Source of the DNA: Treponema denticola | GTDB taxonomy: Bacteria > Spirochaetota > Spirochaetia > Treponematales > Treponemataceae | Direction of reading: 5' to 3' | NCBI RefSeq assembly: GCF_024400535.1 | Contig: NZ_CP038800.1 | Coordinates: forward strand, 682,001 to 746,000 | Length of the DNA stretch: 64,000 bases | Part shown: positions 53,121 to 63,267 of the stretch, in pieces | How positions within the stretch are numbered: position 1 is the stretch's first letter | How the letters are laid out: each line of letters begins with the position of its first letter | The notes under the pieces: generated by a model | Seen by the model: only the letters and a program-made list of their open reading frames with translations | The model's database searches: none | Told to the model about the DNA's origin: nothing | Made by a program: the position numbers and the translations under genes

Positions 53121-53150
53121 TTGACTTTTTTTTAAAATTTATGTTATACT
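53121..53150 (+). promoter_or_regulatory. Promoter of rpsL-rpsG
   Basis: TTGACT (53121-53126), an 18-base spacer and TATACT (53145-53150). The start codon of rpsL follows 52 bases later behind AAGGAG. Confidence 0.65.
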
Positions 53151-53202
53151 GTACTTTCTGATATTCCGTAGTGCTGGCGGATAAATTAAGGAGATAAGGC
53201 TT

Positions 53203-53577
53203 ATGCCTACAATTAATCAATTGATAAAGAAGGGCCGCAAATCTGCTGCAGTTAAGACAAAGAGTCCTGCCTTGCAGTCTTGCCCCCAAAAGCGCGGTGT
53301 TTGCACCAGCGTTAAGACGATTACGCCTAAAAAACCGAACTCGGCCTTAAGAAAGGTTGCCCGTATCCGTTTAAGTAACGGAATCGAAGTAACCGCTTAT
53401 ATTCCCGGTATCGGACACAACTTGCAGGAACACTCTGTTGTTCTCGTAAGAGGCGGACGTGTTAAGGACCTCCCGGGTGTACGCTATCACATTATACGCG
53501 GTACTAAAGACGCTCTCGGTGTAGAAGACAGAAAACGAGGCCGCTCCAAGTACGGAGCCAAGAGGCCCAAGGCTTAG
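53203..53577 (+). CDS. rpsL: 30S ribosomal protein S12
   Basis: S12 sits at the decoding centre and is the classical streptomycin-resistance protein. The 124 residues show [20 protein letters not shown], with the usual lysine at the streptomycin-sensitive position, and [23 protein letters not shown] precedes the ATG. It starts a two-gene operon with rpsG, ten bases downstream. fusA follows but has its own promoter. Confidence 0.98.
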   Translation: MPTINQLIKKGRKSAAVKTKSPALQSCPQKRGVCTSVKTITPKKPNSALRKVARIRLSNGIEVTAYIPGIGHNLQEHSVVLVRGGRVKDLPGVRYHIIRGTKDALGVEDRKRGRSKYGAKRPKA

Positions 53578-53587
53578 GGGGTTAAAA

Positions 53588-54058
53588 ATGGGTAGAGGAA
53601 AAATTACTGCAAGACGCCCTGTTGCTCCCGACAGCAAGTACAATAGCGTGGTAGTTACCCGCTTTATCGGAAGGATGATGCTTTCAGGTAAAAAGAGCAT
53701 TACTACAAAGATCATGTACGATTCTTTTGATAAAATCAAGGAAAAGACCGGCGAAGAGCCATTGGCCGTTTTTTCGAAAGCCTTGGACAACGTAAAACCC
53801 GTTGTTGAAGTAAAATCCCGCCGAGTTGGAGGTGCCACTTATCAGGTTCCTATGGATATTCCGGAAGGAAGGCGAGAAGCCTTGGCTATGCGCTGGATTA
53901 TCGGTGCTGCCCGAAAGCGAAGCGGTCATGAGATGTCCGAAAGATTGGCTTCAGAGCTGATCGATGCATACAACAACACTGGAACAGCTTTCAAAAAGAA
54001 AGAAGAAGTTCATAGAATGGCCGAAGCAAACAAAGCTTTTGCACACTTCAGGTGGTAG
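53588..54058 (+). CDS. rpsG: 30S ribosomal protein S7
   Basis: S7 nucleates assembly of the 30S head and contacts the E-site tRNA. The 156 residues begin [20 protein letters not shown] and contain [25 protein letters not shown], typical of the family. AGGGGG lies just before the ATG. A terminator follows 6 bases after the stop codon, separating it from fusA, which in many bacteria is in the same operon. Confidence 0.98.
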   Translation: MGRGKITARRPVAPDSKYNSVVVTRFIGRMMLSGKKSITTKIMYDSFDKIKEKTGEEPLAVFSKALDNVKPVVEVKSRRVGGATYQVPMDIPEGRREALAMRWIIGAARKRSGHEMSERLASELIDAYNNTGTAFKKKEEVHRMAEANKAFAHFRW

Positions 54059-54064
54059 TACAAA

Positions 54065-54096
54065 GGGGAGTTCGGAATACGGACTCCCTTTTTTTA
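54065..54096 (+). terminator. Rho-independent terminator after rpsG
   Basis: GGGAGTTCG pairs with CGGACTCCC (one G-T pair), followed by seven or more T's. Confidence 0.85.
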
Positions 54097-54102
54097 TATT
54101 TA

Positions 54103-54164
54103 TCCGCCATGGACAGCGGATGAAAAATATACTCAGGATGTACAAGGATGTACATTTTTAATCG
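54103..54164 (-). repeat. Ordered hairpin element, modules A and C, inverted (copy 4)
   Basis: On the minus strand, a shortened module A (TGTACATCCTTGTACA, 54154-54139) is followed by module C (TCCGC...GCGGA, 54120-54103). Module B has been lost. It lies between rpsG and the fusA promoter. Confidence 0.6.
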
Positions 54165-54170
54165 ACCCCC

Positions 54171-54199
54171 TTGTATATTATTGTTTTTTTTATTATACT
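54171..54199 (+). promoter_or_regulatory. Promoter of fusA
   Basis: TTGTAT (54171-54176), a 17-base spacer and TATACT (54194-54199). The leader to ATG 54310 is about 105 nt. Confidence 0.55.
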
Positions 54200-54309
54200 C
54201 GAATGTCTTATATTTTGAAAAGTATTGAAAACTTTTCGGTTTTTATAAAAAAAATTTAGGAGAAACTGCCTGTTTCCTCCTAAAAATCTATAAAGATGAG
54301 GTATTGATT

Positions 54310-56397
54310 ATGGGTAATGATATTTCTAAGATGAGAAATATCGGTATTAGTGCACACATTGACTCCGGTAAAACTACTCTTTCTGAACGAATTCTTTTTT
54401 ATTGTGATAGAATTCATGCTTTACACGAGGTCCGCGGAAAGGACGGTGTGGGTGCTACGATGGATAATATGGAGCTTGAAAAGGAACGAGGTATCACGAT
54501 TCAGTCGGCTTCAACTCAGGTTAAATGGAAGGATTATACGGTTAACGTAATTGACACTCCCGGACACGTAGACTTTACAATCGAAGTAGAGCGTTCTTTG
54601 CGTGTTTTGGACGGAGCTATCTTGGTTCTTTGTTCTGTCGGAGGCGTTCAGTCCCAGTCGATAACTGTTGACAGACAGTTAAAACGCTACCATGTTCCCC
54701 GAATTGCATTTGTAAATAAGTGCGATAGAACCGGCGCTAACCCATTTAAAGTTAGAATGCAGCTTAGGGAAAAACTAGGACTCAATGCTTATATGATGCA
54801 GATTCCCATAGGTTTGGAAGACAAGCTTGAAGGCGTTGTAGACCTTGTTACCATGAAGGCTATGTATTTTGAAGGCGAAAACGGTACCCAAATCCGCATG
54901 GCAGAAATCCCGCAGCATCTTTTAGCCGATGCTCAAAAATACAGGGAAGAAATGATTGATGCCGCTACCATGTTTTCCGATGAATTGGCAGAAGCCTTTT
55001 TGGAAGGTGCCGAAACCGAAGAAATGATAAGAGCTGCAGTCAGAAAGGGAACCCTTGCAGAGCAGTTTGTTCCCGTCTTCCTCGGTTCAGCTTATAAAAA
55101 TAAGGGTATCCAGCCCCTTTTGGATGCCGTAGGCTATTATCTCCCCGATCCGACAGAAATCGAAAATACGGCTTTAGATCTCGATGAAAATGAAAAGCCG
55201 GTCGTTCTTGGTACGGATGAAAATGCTCCGGTAGTTGCATTAGGCTTTAAACTTGAAGACGGAAAATACGGACAGCTTACCTATGTCCGAGTTTATCAGG
55301 GAACTTTAAAGAAAGGTGAGGAGCTTTTTAATACCCGCGCTAAAAAGAAGTTTAAGGTAGGCCGTTTGGTTCGAATGAACTCTGCAACTATGGAAGATAT
55401 TAACGAAGGCGGTCCCGGCGACATTGTAGCCCTCTTCGGTATTGACTGTGCTTCAGGAGATACTTTCTGCGGAGGAAACTTAAACTATGCAATGAGCTCC
55501 ATGTATGTTCCGGATCCCGTTATCTCTCTTTCTCTTACACCGAAAGATAAGCAGGCTGCCGATCAAATGTCCAAGGCTCTTAACCGCTTTACAAAAGAAG
55601 ACCCGACTTTCAGAAGCTATGTAGACAAGGAATCGAACCAGACCATTATTCAGGGTATGGGTGAGCTCCACTTGGAAGTTTATATTGAGCGAATGAAGAG
55701 GGAATATAAGTGTGATGTTGAAACAGGTATGCCTCAGGTTGCTTACAGAGAAGCTATTACACAGAGAGCAGACTTTAACTATACTCACAAAAAACAGACA
55801 GGCGGTTCCGGTCAGTTCGGCCGTGTTGCAGGCTTTATCGAGCCCTGCACTGAGCAAGATTATGAGTTTGACAATCAGATAAAGGGAGGAGCAATTCCTT
55901 CGGAATTTATACCTTCTTGCGATAAGGGCTTTAAAGAAGCCGTTAAAAGAGGAACCCTCATCGGATTCCCGATTGTCGGAACTAAGGTTACTATAAATGA
56001 CGGACAGTCCCACCCTGTAGACTCCTCGGATATGGCCTTCCAAGCTGCTGCAATCGGAGCCTTCCGTGAGGCTTACAAGGCTGCAAAACCTGCAATTCTT
56101 GAGCCCATTATGAAGGTTTCTATCGAAGGCCCTCAGGAATTCCAAGGTAATATTTTCGGTCTTATAAACCAAAGACGAGGAATTATTATTTCATCGACGG
56201 AAGATGATAACTTTACCCGTGTAGACGCCGAAGTTCCGTTAAGCGAAATGTTCGGATTTTCTACCATCCTGCGTTCTTCAACACAGGGAAAGGCTGAATA
56301 CTCTATGGAATTTGCCAAGTACGGCAAGGCTCCGGCAAGTATTTCGGAAGAACTGATAAAAGAATACGAAGCTAAACGGCTTGCAGAAAAAAAATAA
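54310..56397 (+). CDS. fusA: Elongation factor G, mitochondrial-EFG1-like type
   Basis: EF-G drives ribosomal translocation with GTP. The 695 residues have the G motifs [18 protein letters not shown] and NKCDRTGAN, and domains II-V. The segment [29 protein letters not shown] differs from the common bacterial form and resembles mitochondrial EFG1 and the spirochaete/planctomycete 'spdEFG1' group, from what I recall of the family. ATG 54310 is preferred over the in-frame TTG at 54304 because GAGGT is correctly spaced. If this is spdEFG1, a second EF-G for ribosome recycling is expected elsewhere in the genome. Confidence 0.95.
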   Translation: MGNDISKMRNIGISAHIDSGKTTLSERILFYCDRIHALHEVRGKDGVGATMDNMELEKERGITIQSASTQVKWKDYTVNVIDTPGHVDFTIEVERSLRVLDGAILVLCSVGGVQSQSITVDRQLKRYHVPRIAFVNKCDRTGANPFKVRMQLREKLGLNAYMMQIPIGLEDKLEGVVDLVTMKAMYFEGENGTQIRMAEIPQHLLADAQKYREEMIDAATMFSDELAEAFLEGAETEEMIRAAVRKGTLAEQFVPVFLGSAYKNKGIQPLLDAVGYYLPDPTEIENTALDLDENEKPVVLGTDENAPVVALGFKLEDGKYGQLTYVRVYQGTLKKGEELFNTRAKKKFKVGRLVRMNSATMEDINEGGPGDIVALFGIDCASGDTFCGGNLNYAMSSMYVPDPVISLSLTPKDKQAADQMSKALNRFTKEDPTFRSYVDKESNQTIIQGMGELHLEVYIERMKREYKCDVETGMPQVAYREAITQRADFNYTHKKQTGGSGQFGRVAGFIEPCTEQDYEFDNQIKGGAIPSEFIPSCDKGFKEAVKRGTLIGFPIVGTKVTINDGQSHPVDSSDMAFQAAAIGAFREAYKAAKPAILEPIMKVSIEGPQEFQGNIFGLINQRRGIIISSTEDDNFTRVDAEVPLSEMFGFSTILRSSTQGKAEYSMEFAKYGKAPASISEELIKEYEAKRLAEKK

Positions 56398-56409
56398 GGA
56401 GGCTCTGTA

Positions 56410-57093
56410 ATGCTTAAAGAAGATTTGATTGAAAAAAGCCCGATGAGAAAACTTGAAAAAGCTCTCGGCGGCGGCTTGGCAGCAGGTGAGGTAGGTGTTG
56501 TTACATCAAAAAAGGGTGTAGGAAAAACATCTATTTTGGTTCAGTTCGGTTTGGATAAACTCTTACAGGACAAACCTGTTGTTCATATATCGTTCAGTCA
56601 GCATGTAGACTATGCCATAACTTGGTATAACGACATGTTTAACGAGCTTGCAAAGAAAAAGAACCTCGGCAATGCTCAGGAAGTAAAGGCTCAAGCCTTT
56701 GCAAAGAGGATTGTCTTAAACTTTAACCAAGATACGGTTAGAACTACTCAGATTTTAAAGACAATCAGGGCTTTGTCCGAAGGAGGTTCAAAGCCGTCAG
56801 TAGTTATGATTGACGACTTTAACTTTGCAAAGGCTCTGCCCGAAGCAATGAAGGACATGAAGGCCTTTGCCAAGGAAATGGGTGTTGCCGTTTGGTATAC
56901 CGCTGCTGCAGATGTTACATCTTTTGAAGTTGATGAGAGTTTAAAAAAGTACATTGATGAGATTGATGTGCTTCTCTATCTCGAAAATGACGGGGATTTT
57001 ATAAAGATTAAGGCTTTAAAAGAACACGGAAAGGGAGCTTCCGATACCGGCTCTTCTTTTGATGCTAAAACCATGCTTTTAAGTGAAAAATAA
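56410..57093 (+). CDS. RecA/KaiC-like P-loop ATPase of unknown function
   Basis: The 227-residue protein has a Walker A motif (VVTSKKGVGKTSILVQF, about 29-45), a Walker-B-like strand (PSVVMIDDFNFAK, about 131-143) and the overall order of RecA/KaiC-type ATPases. It lacks oligomerisation or DNA-binding domains. LGGGLAAGEVGVVTS near the start is the usual KaiC/DnaB-like entry. The substrate is unknown. AGGAGG precedes the ATG, which comes 12 bases after the fusA stop, so it is probably co-transcribed with fusA. A terminator follows at 57113. Confidence 0.7.
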   Translation: MLKEDLIEKSPMRKLEKALGGGLAAGEVGVVTSKKGVGKTSILVQFGLDKLLQDKPVVHISFSQHVDYAITWYNDMFNELAKKKNLGNAQEVKAQAFAKRIVLNFNQDTVRTTQILKTIRALSEGGSKPSVVMIDDFNFAKALPEAMKDMKAFAKEMGVAVWYTAAADVTSFEVDESLKKYIDEIDVLLYLENDGDFIKIKALKEHGKGASDTGSSFDAKTMLLSEK

Positions 57094-57112
57094 TCCCTAG
57101 TTTTTTATATAA

Positions 57113-57148
57113 AAAGCCGTGTAAGGTAGTACCCCTTCACGGCTTTTT
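57113..57148 (+). terminator. Rho-independent terminator after the P-loop ATPase gene
   Basis: AAAAGCCGTG pairs with CACGGCTTTTT around a 16-nt loop, with the T-run at the end. Confidence 0.85.
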
Positions 57149-57194
57149 GATTTTCCATAATTGATTATAAAGATTAAGTAGAAAAAACCGGTGC

Positions 57195-57479
57195 TTACCA
57201 GATAAGTCTTCTTTTTACCTCAACCTTAGAGACTCCGAAAAGTCTTCTGATTTGTTCTTTTTTATAGTTTGAATTGGAAAGTTTGTTATATTCATCCGCT
57301 ACTTTTTGAAGGTCTTCTTCCGATTCGGTATAAACCGCATAGGCTGCTGCAGCTCTAAAAGCTCCAGCTTCTAAAAGTTGATCAAGGTTTTTGTTTGAAT
57401 TTTTTGATAGTCTTGCCTTATCTACTATGGCTGAATTTCCATCATATCCTATTGTATTTATAAAATCGTTTATTTCCAT
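57195..57479 (-). CDS. Conserved small helical hypothetical protein
   Basis: The 94-residue protein begins MEINDFINTIGYDGNSAIVD and is predicted to be all helical, with an Ala-rich middle (LEAGAFRAAAAYAVYTES) and a basic C-terminus (KKEQIRRLFGVSKVEVKRRLIW). No domain is recognised. It looks genuine because GGAGATG precedes the ATG at good spacing and codon use matches the neighbours. It lies downstream of the rubredoxin gene, separated from it by a terminator. Confidence 0.6.
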   Translation of the reverse strand: MEINDFINTIGYDGNSAIVDKARLSKNSNKNLDQLLEAGAFRAAAAYAVYTESEEDLQKVADEYNKLSNSNYKKEQIRRLFGVSKVEVKRRLIW

Positions 57480-57489
57480 AACATCTCCG

Positions 57490-57526
57490 ATTAAAAAACA
57501 AAACCGGTCTTAGTCTAAAGACCGGC
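57490..57526 (-). terminator. Rho-independent terminator after the rubredoxin gene
   Basis: On the minus strand, GCCGGTCTT pairs with AAGACCGG and is followed by TTTTGTTTTTT. It falls between the rubredoxin stop codon and the 94-residue gene. Confidence 0.8.
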
Positions 57527-57547
57527 TCAAGTTTGAGTTTTAAGGCA

Positions 57548-57706
57548 TCATACCTTTGTAAAGCTTTCTTTTCCTACTCCGCAAAGGGGGCATACCCAAT
57601 CATCAGGTATATCTTCAAATGCCGTTCCGGGTGCAATTCCGCCGTCAGGATCGCCCAAGGCCGGATCATACACATATCCGCACAAATCGCATACATATTT
57701 GTCCAT
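57548..57706 (-). CDS. Rubredoxin
   Basis: The 52-residue protein begins [15 protein letters not shown] and has the two rubredoxin CxxC pairs: CDLCG (6-10) and [11 protein letters not shown] (about 39-49), which bind one iron. AAGGAG lies seven bases before ATG 57706. Rubredoxins carry electrons to oxygen-detoxifying enzymes such as superoxide reductase or flavodi-iron proteins in anaerobes. The partner genes are not in this window, so its role in oxidative defence is inferred. Confidence 0.93.
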   Translation of the reverse strand: MDKYVCDLCGYVYDPALGDPDGGIAPGTAFEDIPDDWVCPLCGVGKESFTKV

Positions 57707-57767
57707 TTCATACTCCTTAAATTATGTGATAAAATACTCTATGTTTCATATAATACACTTTTTTTTG

Positions 57768-59543
57768 TTAATCGGCAAGTAATTTATTTAGATTTTCGGA
57801 TAACTTGATTATATTCTTGTTTGAAGGGTCTAAGGCAATTACTTGACCAAGATAATATTTTGCTTTTTTATAATCTTTAGTTTTTAAATACCATTCATAC
57901 ATTGCAAAAAGAGAATCTTTGTTTCTAGGATTGGATAAAAGACTTGATTGTAAAAAATTCAAGTATTCTGTTGTGTTGTTTTGAGCTAATTTTGCACTGT
58001 AATAATATAGGATAGACTTAAGGTCCGAATCCGCTCCTTTAAGTTTTTGATTTATTATTTGGCTTATACTTGAGTATTCTTTTGCTGCATAAAGAGCTTC
58101 TATATAAAGATTGATAAATTTTGTTGAAGGATTTTTGTTATTGGCATAAAGCTGTTTTGCAAGGCTTAAGGCTTGTGCAGATTGACCGGCTCCTAAATAT
58201 GCGGTTAATAAAAGTTCTTTGTTTGTATCGCTTGGATATTTATTTACCAGATCTGCAGCAGATGTTACGGCCTGATTCCAATTTCCGTTGTTGATATCAT
58301 TTTTTATTAAAAGAGATAAGGCTGCCGTATTTTCAGGATAGTTTTCCAGCACTTTTCTAATAAAAAATTCAGCCGGCTTGGAATCGATTTGAGTTGATGC
58401 TTCAAAGCATATTTCTGCACAGGCCAAAAGTACATTAAAATCATCAGGATAGTATCTATAAGCTTCCGTTAAAAATTCCGAAGCTCGGATAAGGTTTTTG
58501 CTCCATTCGCGTGTAACGCGGGACCGGTACAGTAGATAATACTTTGATGTTTTGTTTTTTGTCGAGTATGCGTCTAAAAGAGCATTGGCCTTTAGATATT
58601 CTTTTTGTTCTATCAATATTCTTATACGCAAAAGAAGAGCTGAAATATTTTCAGGTTCTTTTTTTAGTATGGATACGACATTATCGGATGCCTTATTCCA
58701 ATCTTTGTTTGCTATATAGGCCTGCGTGTATAAGAGTTTTACTTCCGTGTTTTCTTTATAGCGTGCCGATAAATTTTCCGCTATTTTTAAAGCTTCATCT
58801 CCGTTTCCTGCTTCTGCAGCAAAGTACCCGTATTTTAGGCCTGCCGGATAACATGAGGAGTCAAGATACCAAGCTTTTTGGTAAAAACCGACAGCTTCAT
58901 TTAAGCTGTTTGTTTTTTCTTTTAAAAGACCTAAAAGGTAATAGGGTAGAACAGCCTGAGGTTTTAGTGCTTTAGCTGAAAGGAGCCTTTCTTCTATGTC
59001 ATCTTTATAGGGGCTTATAGATGTTTCTGAAAAATCGTCATAAGTTAAAACAAGAGTAGGAAGTATAAGACTTAAAAAACCGTTTTTGCCGGCAGAGGCG
59101 GGATATAGCCCTTTTTTTACATCTTTTAGTATTTGTAAATAAGTATCATCTTCGTTTGAGACGGCAGGCTTTTCTCCATTGGTTTCAAGAGGATATACCA
59201 AGTACATAATATCGGCGATAATTTTTAGGTAGAGCTTATTTTCATTTGTAAGCCCTTTACTGTCATTTTGAATAAAGAGAACAGCCTCCTTTAAACTTTC
59301 AGGAGAGCCTTTTTCTATCAGAGATGTGAGCGTAGAATCGAGTCTTTTTTCAACAAGCTCATTTTTTCCCGGAAGTGAAAGAATTGTACCCTCGCCTATA
59401 GGTCTAAGACTTCCTCCATTTTGTGTTATTCCCCCACCTGAATCGCTTTCAGGAGGCGGTTTCGGCGTACTTACACAAGAAAAAATGAGAAAACACAAGA
59501 GAAATGGGTATATTGTTTGCAAAATTTTTCTATAGGTTCTCAC
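57768..59543 (-). CDS. TPR-repeat lipoprotein
   Basis: The signal peptide ends LIFSC (Cys23), so this 591-residue protein is predicted to be a lipoprotein. A Gly/Pro/Ser-rich linker (about 27-45) is followed by about a dozen tetratricopeptide-like helical pairs. Clear examples are AVGFYQKAWYLDSSCYPAGLKYGYFA, IANKDWNKASDNVVSILKKEPEN and KDYKKAKYYLGQVIALDPSNKN. It is probably a scaffold at the periplasmic face of a membrane. It is divergent from the chemoreceptor gene at 59693; the 149-bp gap is AT-rich with several TATAAT-like boxes. Confidence 0.88.
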   Translation of the reverse strand: MRTYRKILQTIYPFLLCFLIFSCVSTPKPPPESDSGGGITQNGGSLRPIGEGTILSLPGKNELVEKRLDSTLTSLIEKGSPESLKEAVLFIQNDSKGLTNENKLYLKIIADIMYLVYPLETNGEKPAVSNEDDTYLQILKDVKKGLYPASAGKNGFLSLILPTLVLTYDDFSETSISPYKDDIEERLLSAKALKPQAVLPYYLLGLLKEKTNSLNEAVGFYQKAWYLDSSCYPAGLKYGYFAAEAGNGDEALKIAENLSARYKENTEVKLLYTQAYIANKDWNKASDNVVSILKKEPENISALLLRIRILIEQKEYLKANALLDAYSTKNKTSKYYLLYRSRVTREWSKNLIRASEFLTEAYRYYPDDFNVLLACAEICFEASTQIDSKPAEFFIRKVLENYPENTAALSLLIKNDINNGNWNQAVTSAADLVNKYPSDTNKELLLTAYLGAGQSAQALSLAKQLYANNKNPSTKFINLYIEALYAAKEYSSISQIINQKLKGADSDLKSILYYYSAKLAQNNTTEYLNFLQSSLLSNPRNKDSLFAMYEWYLKTKDYKKAKYYLGQVIALDPSNKNIIKLSENLNKLLAD

Positions 59544-59692
59544 ATTTTTATTATAATATATTTTAATAATGTTGCCAATATCTTTTTGAAATCTTAATTG
59601 AGAATTTTCATTGCAATTTTTTTTCTTTTATTACTAGATAATTTTGAGAAAATATATTAAAATAGAGAATAAATATTAAATTTGAGGCTATA

Positions 59693-61774
59693 ATGAAAAT
59701 TCGGACATCGGTAAATTTAATTTTGACTCTTACCTTGGTTATTGTTGTATTTGGAGCTTTGACTTCAACCCTTTATTATACAAGATCATTTATAGAGAGT
59801 ATTTTTTATAAAAATCTTCATTATATTTTGGACTCTTCTTTTTCGGAGCTGCAAAGAAATCTTGAAAGCGGTTTAGTTCTTTCAAAAAGCTTTGCAGGAC
59901 AGAATAATTTAATAAGGTGGTTCGAATCTTATGAAGAGGATGAACAAGGCGGTGAAGATATCAAAGCCATGATGTTAAAGCTTGCAAACGATGAAAAGTT
60001 CAGTACCTGTTTTGCCGCTTCCGGATTGACCGGTTCTTATTATGTAGTAGATAAAAATCAAAACATTGTGCGGGATCAATTATCTAAAGATAATAAGGCT
60101 GATTCATGGTTTTATGATATTCTAAAGAAAAAAGAAGAGATCTTTTATAACGTTGACCACAATAAAACTTTAGGAGTTGTAAATTTTTGGTTTGATTATA
60201 AAGTTGTTAATAATAGAGGAGAAGCTTTAGGGCTTGCAGGCGTGGCCGTTAATTTGGATAAGGCTGTAGAAAAAATGAAACAATCTATACCCAGTGATAA
60301 TTCGTGGCTGGGCTTTATTGGAAAAGATGGTGATGTTTTACTTTCTTCAAACGCTAATCTAATAGGGAAAAAACTTGAAGATACTACAGGTTCTCTTTCA
60401 CCTTGTGATGATTTTCCCGGGCTTTACTATTATAAGGATAAAGATTTAGGTAAGGTTATTGTTGCAAAAAAACAATTAAAAAATTTCCCTTATTCAATTA
60501 TGCTTTGTGCTCCGATGGGGGATTTTATTCCATCCATGCTTTTAATTTTACGCCTGCCTATCATTTGGTCATTTAGTATTTTGCTTATTGTGCTATTGCT
60601 TACTTCCTTTTTATTAAGGCTCTTTTTTGCCCGCTTTGCTAAAATGAATTCCGTATTTAATAAGATTGCCGAAGGCGATTTTACAATAAGAGCTGAAACC
60701 TCTAATGACGAACTTGGAAATATAACCTCAGTCCTAAATAATGCAATCAAAAAAATCAGCGCTGCTCTTTTAAACATAGGAGCTCATACGGGAAAGATGC
60801 AGGACATATGCGAAAATTTATCTTCCAATATGGTTGAATCCTCAGCTGCTTTAAATGAAATTACAACAAACATTGAAGGAGTTAGAGGGAAGATACTCAC
60901 TCAAAATGCAAGTGTCGGGAACGCTGTTAGCAGTGTAGATGAAATATCGAAAGGTATTGTGGAACTTGATGCTCATATAGATAATCAGTCTGAAAGTTTT
61001 ATGTCTTCTACTAAGGCTATAGGAGAGATTGTTTCGCATGTTGAGGATGTTAGGGGAAAAGCTCAAAACAACTTAAAAGCAATTAAAGAACTTGAACAGG
61101 CTACTCATCGAGGAAAAGAAACGGTAAAATCGGTTGTAGATATTACACGTATTGTAACCGAACAGTCCGATGGCCTTTTAGATGCAATTTCAGTTATTCA
61201 AAATACGGCAAGCCAAACGAACCTTTTGGCAATGAACGCTGCAATTGAAGCCGCCCATGCAGGAGAATCCGGAAAAGGTTTTGCTGTTGTAGCCGATGAA
61301 ATTAGAAAATTGGCAGAAGAATCCGGTGAACAAGGGAAATCGATTACAAAGGTTTTGGAAGAGCTAAAAAGCATGATCGAAAATCTAAACGGTGCAGGAC
61401 CTCGCGTTTCCGAACAATTTGAAAAAATCAGCTCTATGATGGACTTTATTTACAGGCAAGAAGACGGAATGATCCGCACTATGAATGAACAGCTTAGAGA
61501 TGCAGAATCCGTTTTACATGAAATAAACGGAATGGGAGAATTAAGTCAAGCTGTCAAAAAAAGTTCCGATGAAATGCTTGTCAGGATAAAAAATATTTCT
61601 CAAGAGCTCAAGACCCTTTCTTCTCTTTCAGAAACTATAACCGAAAATATGACTGAAATGTCCATAGGCGTAGGTCAGGTAAATAAAACCGTTCAAGAAG
61701 TAAGCGATATTGCTCGGCTAAGCAAGGAAACAGCCTCCGGTGTTTCTTCTGAAATTGCAAAGTTTAAGGTTTGA
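59693..61774 (+). CDS. Methyl-accepting chemotaxis protein with Cache sensor
   Basis: The 693-residue receptor has a first membrane span (about 8-30) and a periplasmic Cache-type domain (about 40-280, with [21 protein letters not shown]). A second span (about 285-312), HAMP (about 313-365, ending [15 protein letters not shown]) and a signalling domain with tip [20 protein letters not shown] follow. The cytoplasmic part is close to that of the receptor at 11136, while the sensor part differs, as expected for receptors sharing one pathway but different ligands. The Cache domain is a more divergent variant. It is monocistronic. Confidence 0.92.
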   Translation: MKIRTSVNLILTLTLVIVVFGALTSTLYYTRSFIESIFYKNLHYILDSSFSELQRNLESGLVLSKSFAGQNNLIRWFESYEEDEQGGEDIKAMMLKLANDEKFSTCFAASGLTGSYYVVDKNQNIVRDQLSKDNKADSWFYDILKKKEEIFYNVDHNKTLGVVNFWFDYKVVNNRGEALGLAGVAVNLDKAVEKMKQSIPSDNSWLGFIGKDGDVLLSSNANLIGKKLEDTTGSLSPCDDFPGLYYYKDKDLGKVIVAKKQLKNFPYSIMLCAPMGDFIPSMLLILRLPIIWSFSILLIVLLLTSFLLRLFFARFAKMNSVFNKIAEGDFTIRAETSNDELGNITSVLNNAIKKISAALLNIGAHTGKMQDICENLSSNMVESSAALNEITTNIEGVRGKILTQNASVGNAVSSVDEISKGIVELDAHIDNQSESFMSSTKAIGEIVSHVEDVRGKAQNNLKAIKELEQATHRGKETVKSVVDITRIVTEQSDGLLDAISVIQNTASQTNLLAMNAAIEAAHAGESGKGFAVVADEIRKLAEESGEQGKSITKVLEELKSMIENLNGAGPRVSEQFEKISSMMDFIYRQEDGMIRTMNEQLRDAESVLHEINGMGELSQAVKKSSDEMLVRIKNISQELKTLSSLSETITENMTEMSIGVGQVNKTVQEVSDIARLSKETASGVSSEIAKFKV

Positions 61775-61794
61775 GTTAAGGAAAAATTATTTTT

Positions 61795-63138
61795 CTAAGT
61801 ATAATTTTTTTTTCTATATATTGGATAATAAATTATAAATATAATGCTTGTCAAAGTCCATGATATGGGAAAGGCTAAGACAATCATTTCTATTGTAGGA
61901 TTTATAGGAACAAATAAAAATATCCAAGCAATGCGGGAAGCACAAACTCCGAGAAGGGTTATTAACATGGGTTTAAAAGTTTCTCCCGTTCCGTGGATGG
62001 CTACTGAAAGGATTTCTGCAAATATAAAGACCGTATAAAAGGGTGCTAGGATGTGCATGAGCCTTTCGGTTATTATAAGAATTTCGTAATCCTTTGAGTT
62101 GATAAATAGTTTTCCTAAAGGTATATTCCAAAAATAAAGAATTAGGCAAACGCTTCCTATCATAATGCCGGACATAATAAGGCTTAAGCGTACAACTCCG
62201 GTAATGCGCTCATATTTTTTTGCACCGTAATTTTGAGCAACAAATGTTGCAACCGAAGAGGTCATAGCTTCAAGTAAAATCCAAATTAAAAAGTCCAGCT
62301 TGCCGCAAACTGCCCAAGCCGCGATGTTTTCCGTTCCGGTACCGTTTACTCTTGCCTGAATTATCATATTTGCTATAGGAAAAAAAGCTGACTGTATCCC
62401 GATAGGAAGTCCGAGTTTTGCAATTTTAATGGAAGAGAATCTGTCAATTTTTATCTTGTTAAGGAGTAAGGGACTGTATCCCGTTTTTTTAGTGAGAGCA
62501 AAAAGAATTATTACCGCACTTACAAGCTGCGAAAGGACGGTTGCAAGGGCTGCTCCTCCTATTCCCCAATTGAATATTCCTATAAAAACTAAGTCTAAGA
62601 TTACATTTAGTATTGAAGAAACTATCAGAGCATAAAATGGTGTTTTAGAATTTCCCATTGCGCGCAAAATTCCTGAGCCTATATTATAAAAAAGGGAAAC
62701 GCTCATTCCTGCAAAATAAATTCTGACATAGCTCAATGTCATATTAAAAATATCTTTAGGAACGCCCATGACAAAAAGAAGCAGGGGCGAAATAAGAACT
62801 CCGATTATGGAAAGGCTTATGCCCATAATAAGGGTGAGGCCTATAGAAGTGTGAATTGAATAAAAGAGCTCTTTAGTTTTCTTTGCGCCGAATAATTGGG
62901 AGATAATAATTGCTGCTCCGGCTGAAAGGCCGCCGAAAAGGCTTATAGGCAATTTTAATAAACTGAAAACGGAATCAATGGCTGCAAGTCCTTCCTTACC
63001 TGTAAATTTTCCCACAATGACGGCATCGGTTGCCGTGTATAAGTGCTGAAAAAAGTTTCCGGCCAAGATGGGAAGAGTAAATATTATCAAAGTTTTCCAA
63101 ATTGTACCTTCGGTAAGATCCAAATTTTTTTTGTACAT
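61795..63138 (-). CDS. MATE-family multidrug/sodium antiporter
   Basis: The 447-residue protein has twelve membrane helices in two homologous halves. It shows the family pattern: IIFTLPILAGNFFQHLYTATDAVIVGKFTGKEGLAAI, with the conserved 'P-x-x-x-x-N-x-x-Q' region, and IGIQSAFFPIANMIIQARVNGTG in the second half. It exports cationic compounds in exchange for Na+ or H+. The ribosome site is weak (GGAAAAA). It stands alone, convergent with the receptor gene and divergent from the HAD gene. Confidence 0.92.
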   Translation of the reverse strand: MYKKNLDLTEGTIWKTLIIFTLPILAGNFFQHLYTATDAVIVGKFTGKEGLAAIDSVFSLLKLPISLFGGLSAGAAIIISQLFGAKKTKELFYSIHTSIGLTLIMGISLSIIGVLISPLLLFVMGVPKDIFNMTLSYVRIYFAGMSVSLFYNIGSGILRAMGNSKTPFYALIVSSILNVILDLVFIGIFNWGIGGAALATVLSQLVSAVIILFALTKKTGYSPLLLNKIKIDRFSSIKIAKLGLPIGIQSAFFPIANMIIQARVNGTGTENIAAWAVCGKLDFLIWILLEAMTSSVATFVAQNYGAKKYERITGVVRLSLIMSGIMIGSVCLILYFWNIPLGKLFINSKDYEILIITERLMHILAPFYTVFIFAEILSVAIHGTGETFKPMLITLLGVCASRIAWIFLFVPINPTIEMIVLAFPISWTLTSIIFIIYYPIYRKKNYT

Positions 63139-63233
63139 AATTTTTTTCCGTTTTGAGATTCCCCGTTAAAATCTTGGATTTATAATAGAAATAAAATTAG
63201 AGCTTGTCAATTACCGATAACAAAACCAAGAGC

Positions 63234-63262
63234 TAGACAAAGCTATACATTTATAGTATAAA
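63234..63262 (+). promoter_or_regulatory. Promoter of the HAD gene, predicted leaderless
   Basis: TAGACA (63234-63239), a 17-base spacer and TATAAA (63257-63262). The ATG at 63268 is 5 nt after the -10 box with no ribosome site. Confidence 0.5.
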
Positions 63263-63267
63263 ATAAT

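Noticed and set aside
55480-56172. 230-codon minus-strand frame inside fusA
   Set aside because: It is a shadow frame within EF-G domains; no ribosome site and no recognisable domain.
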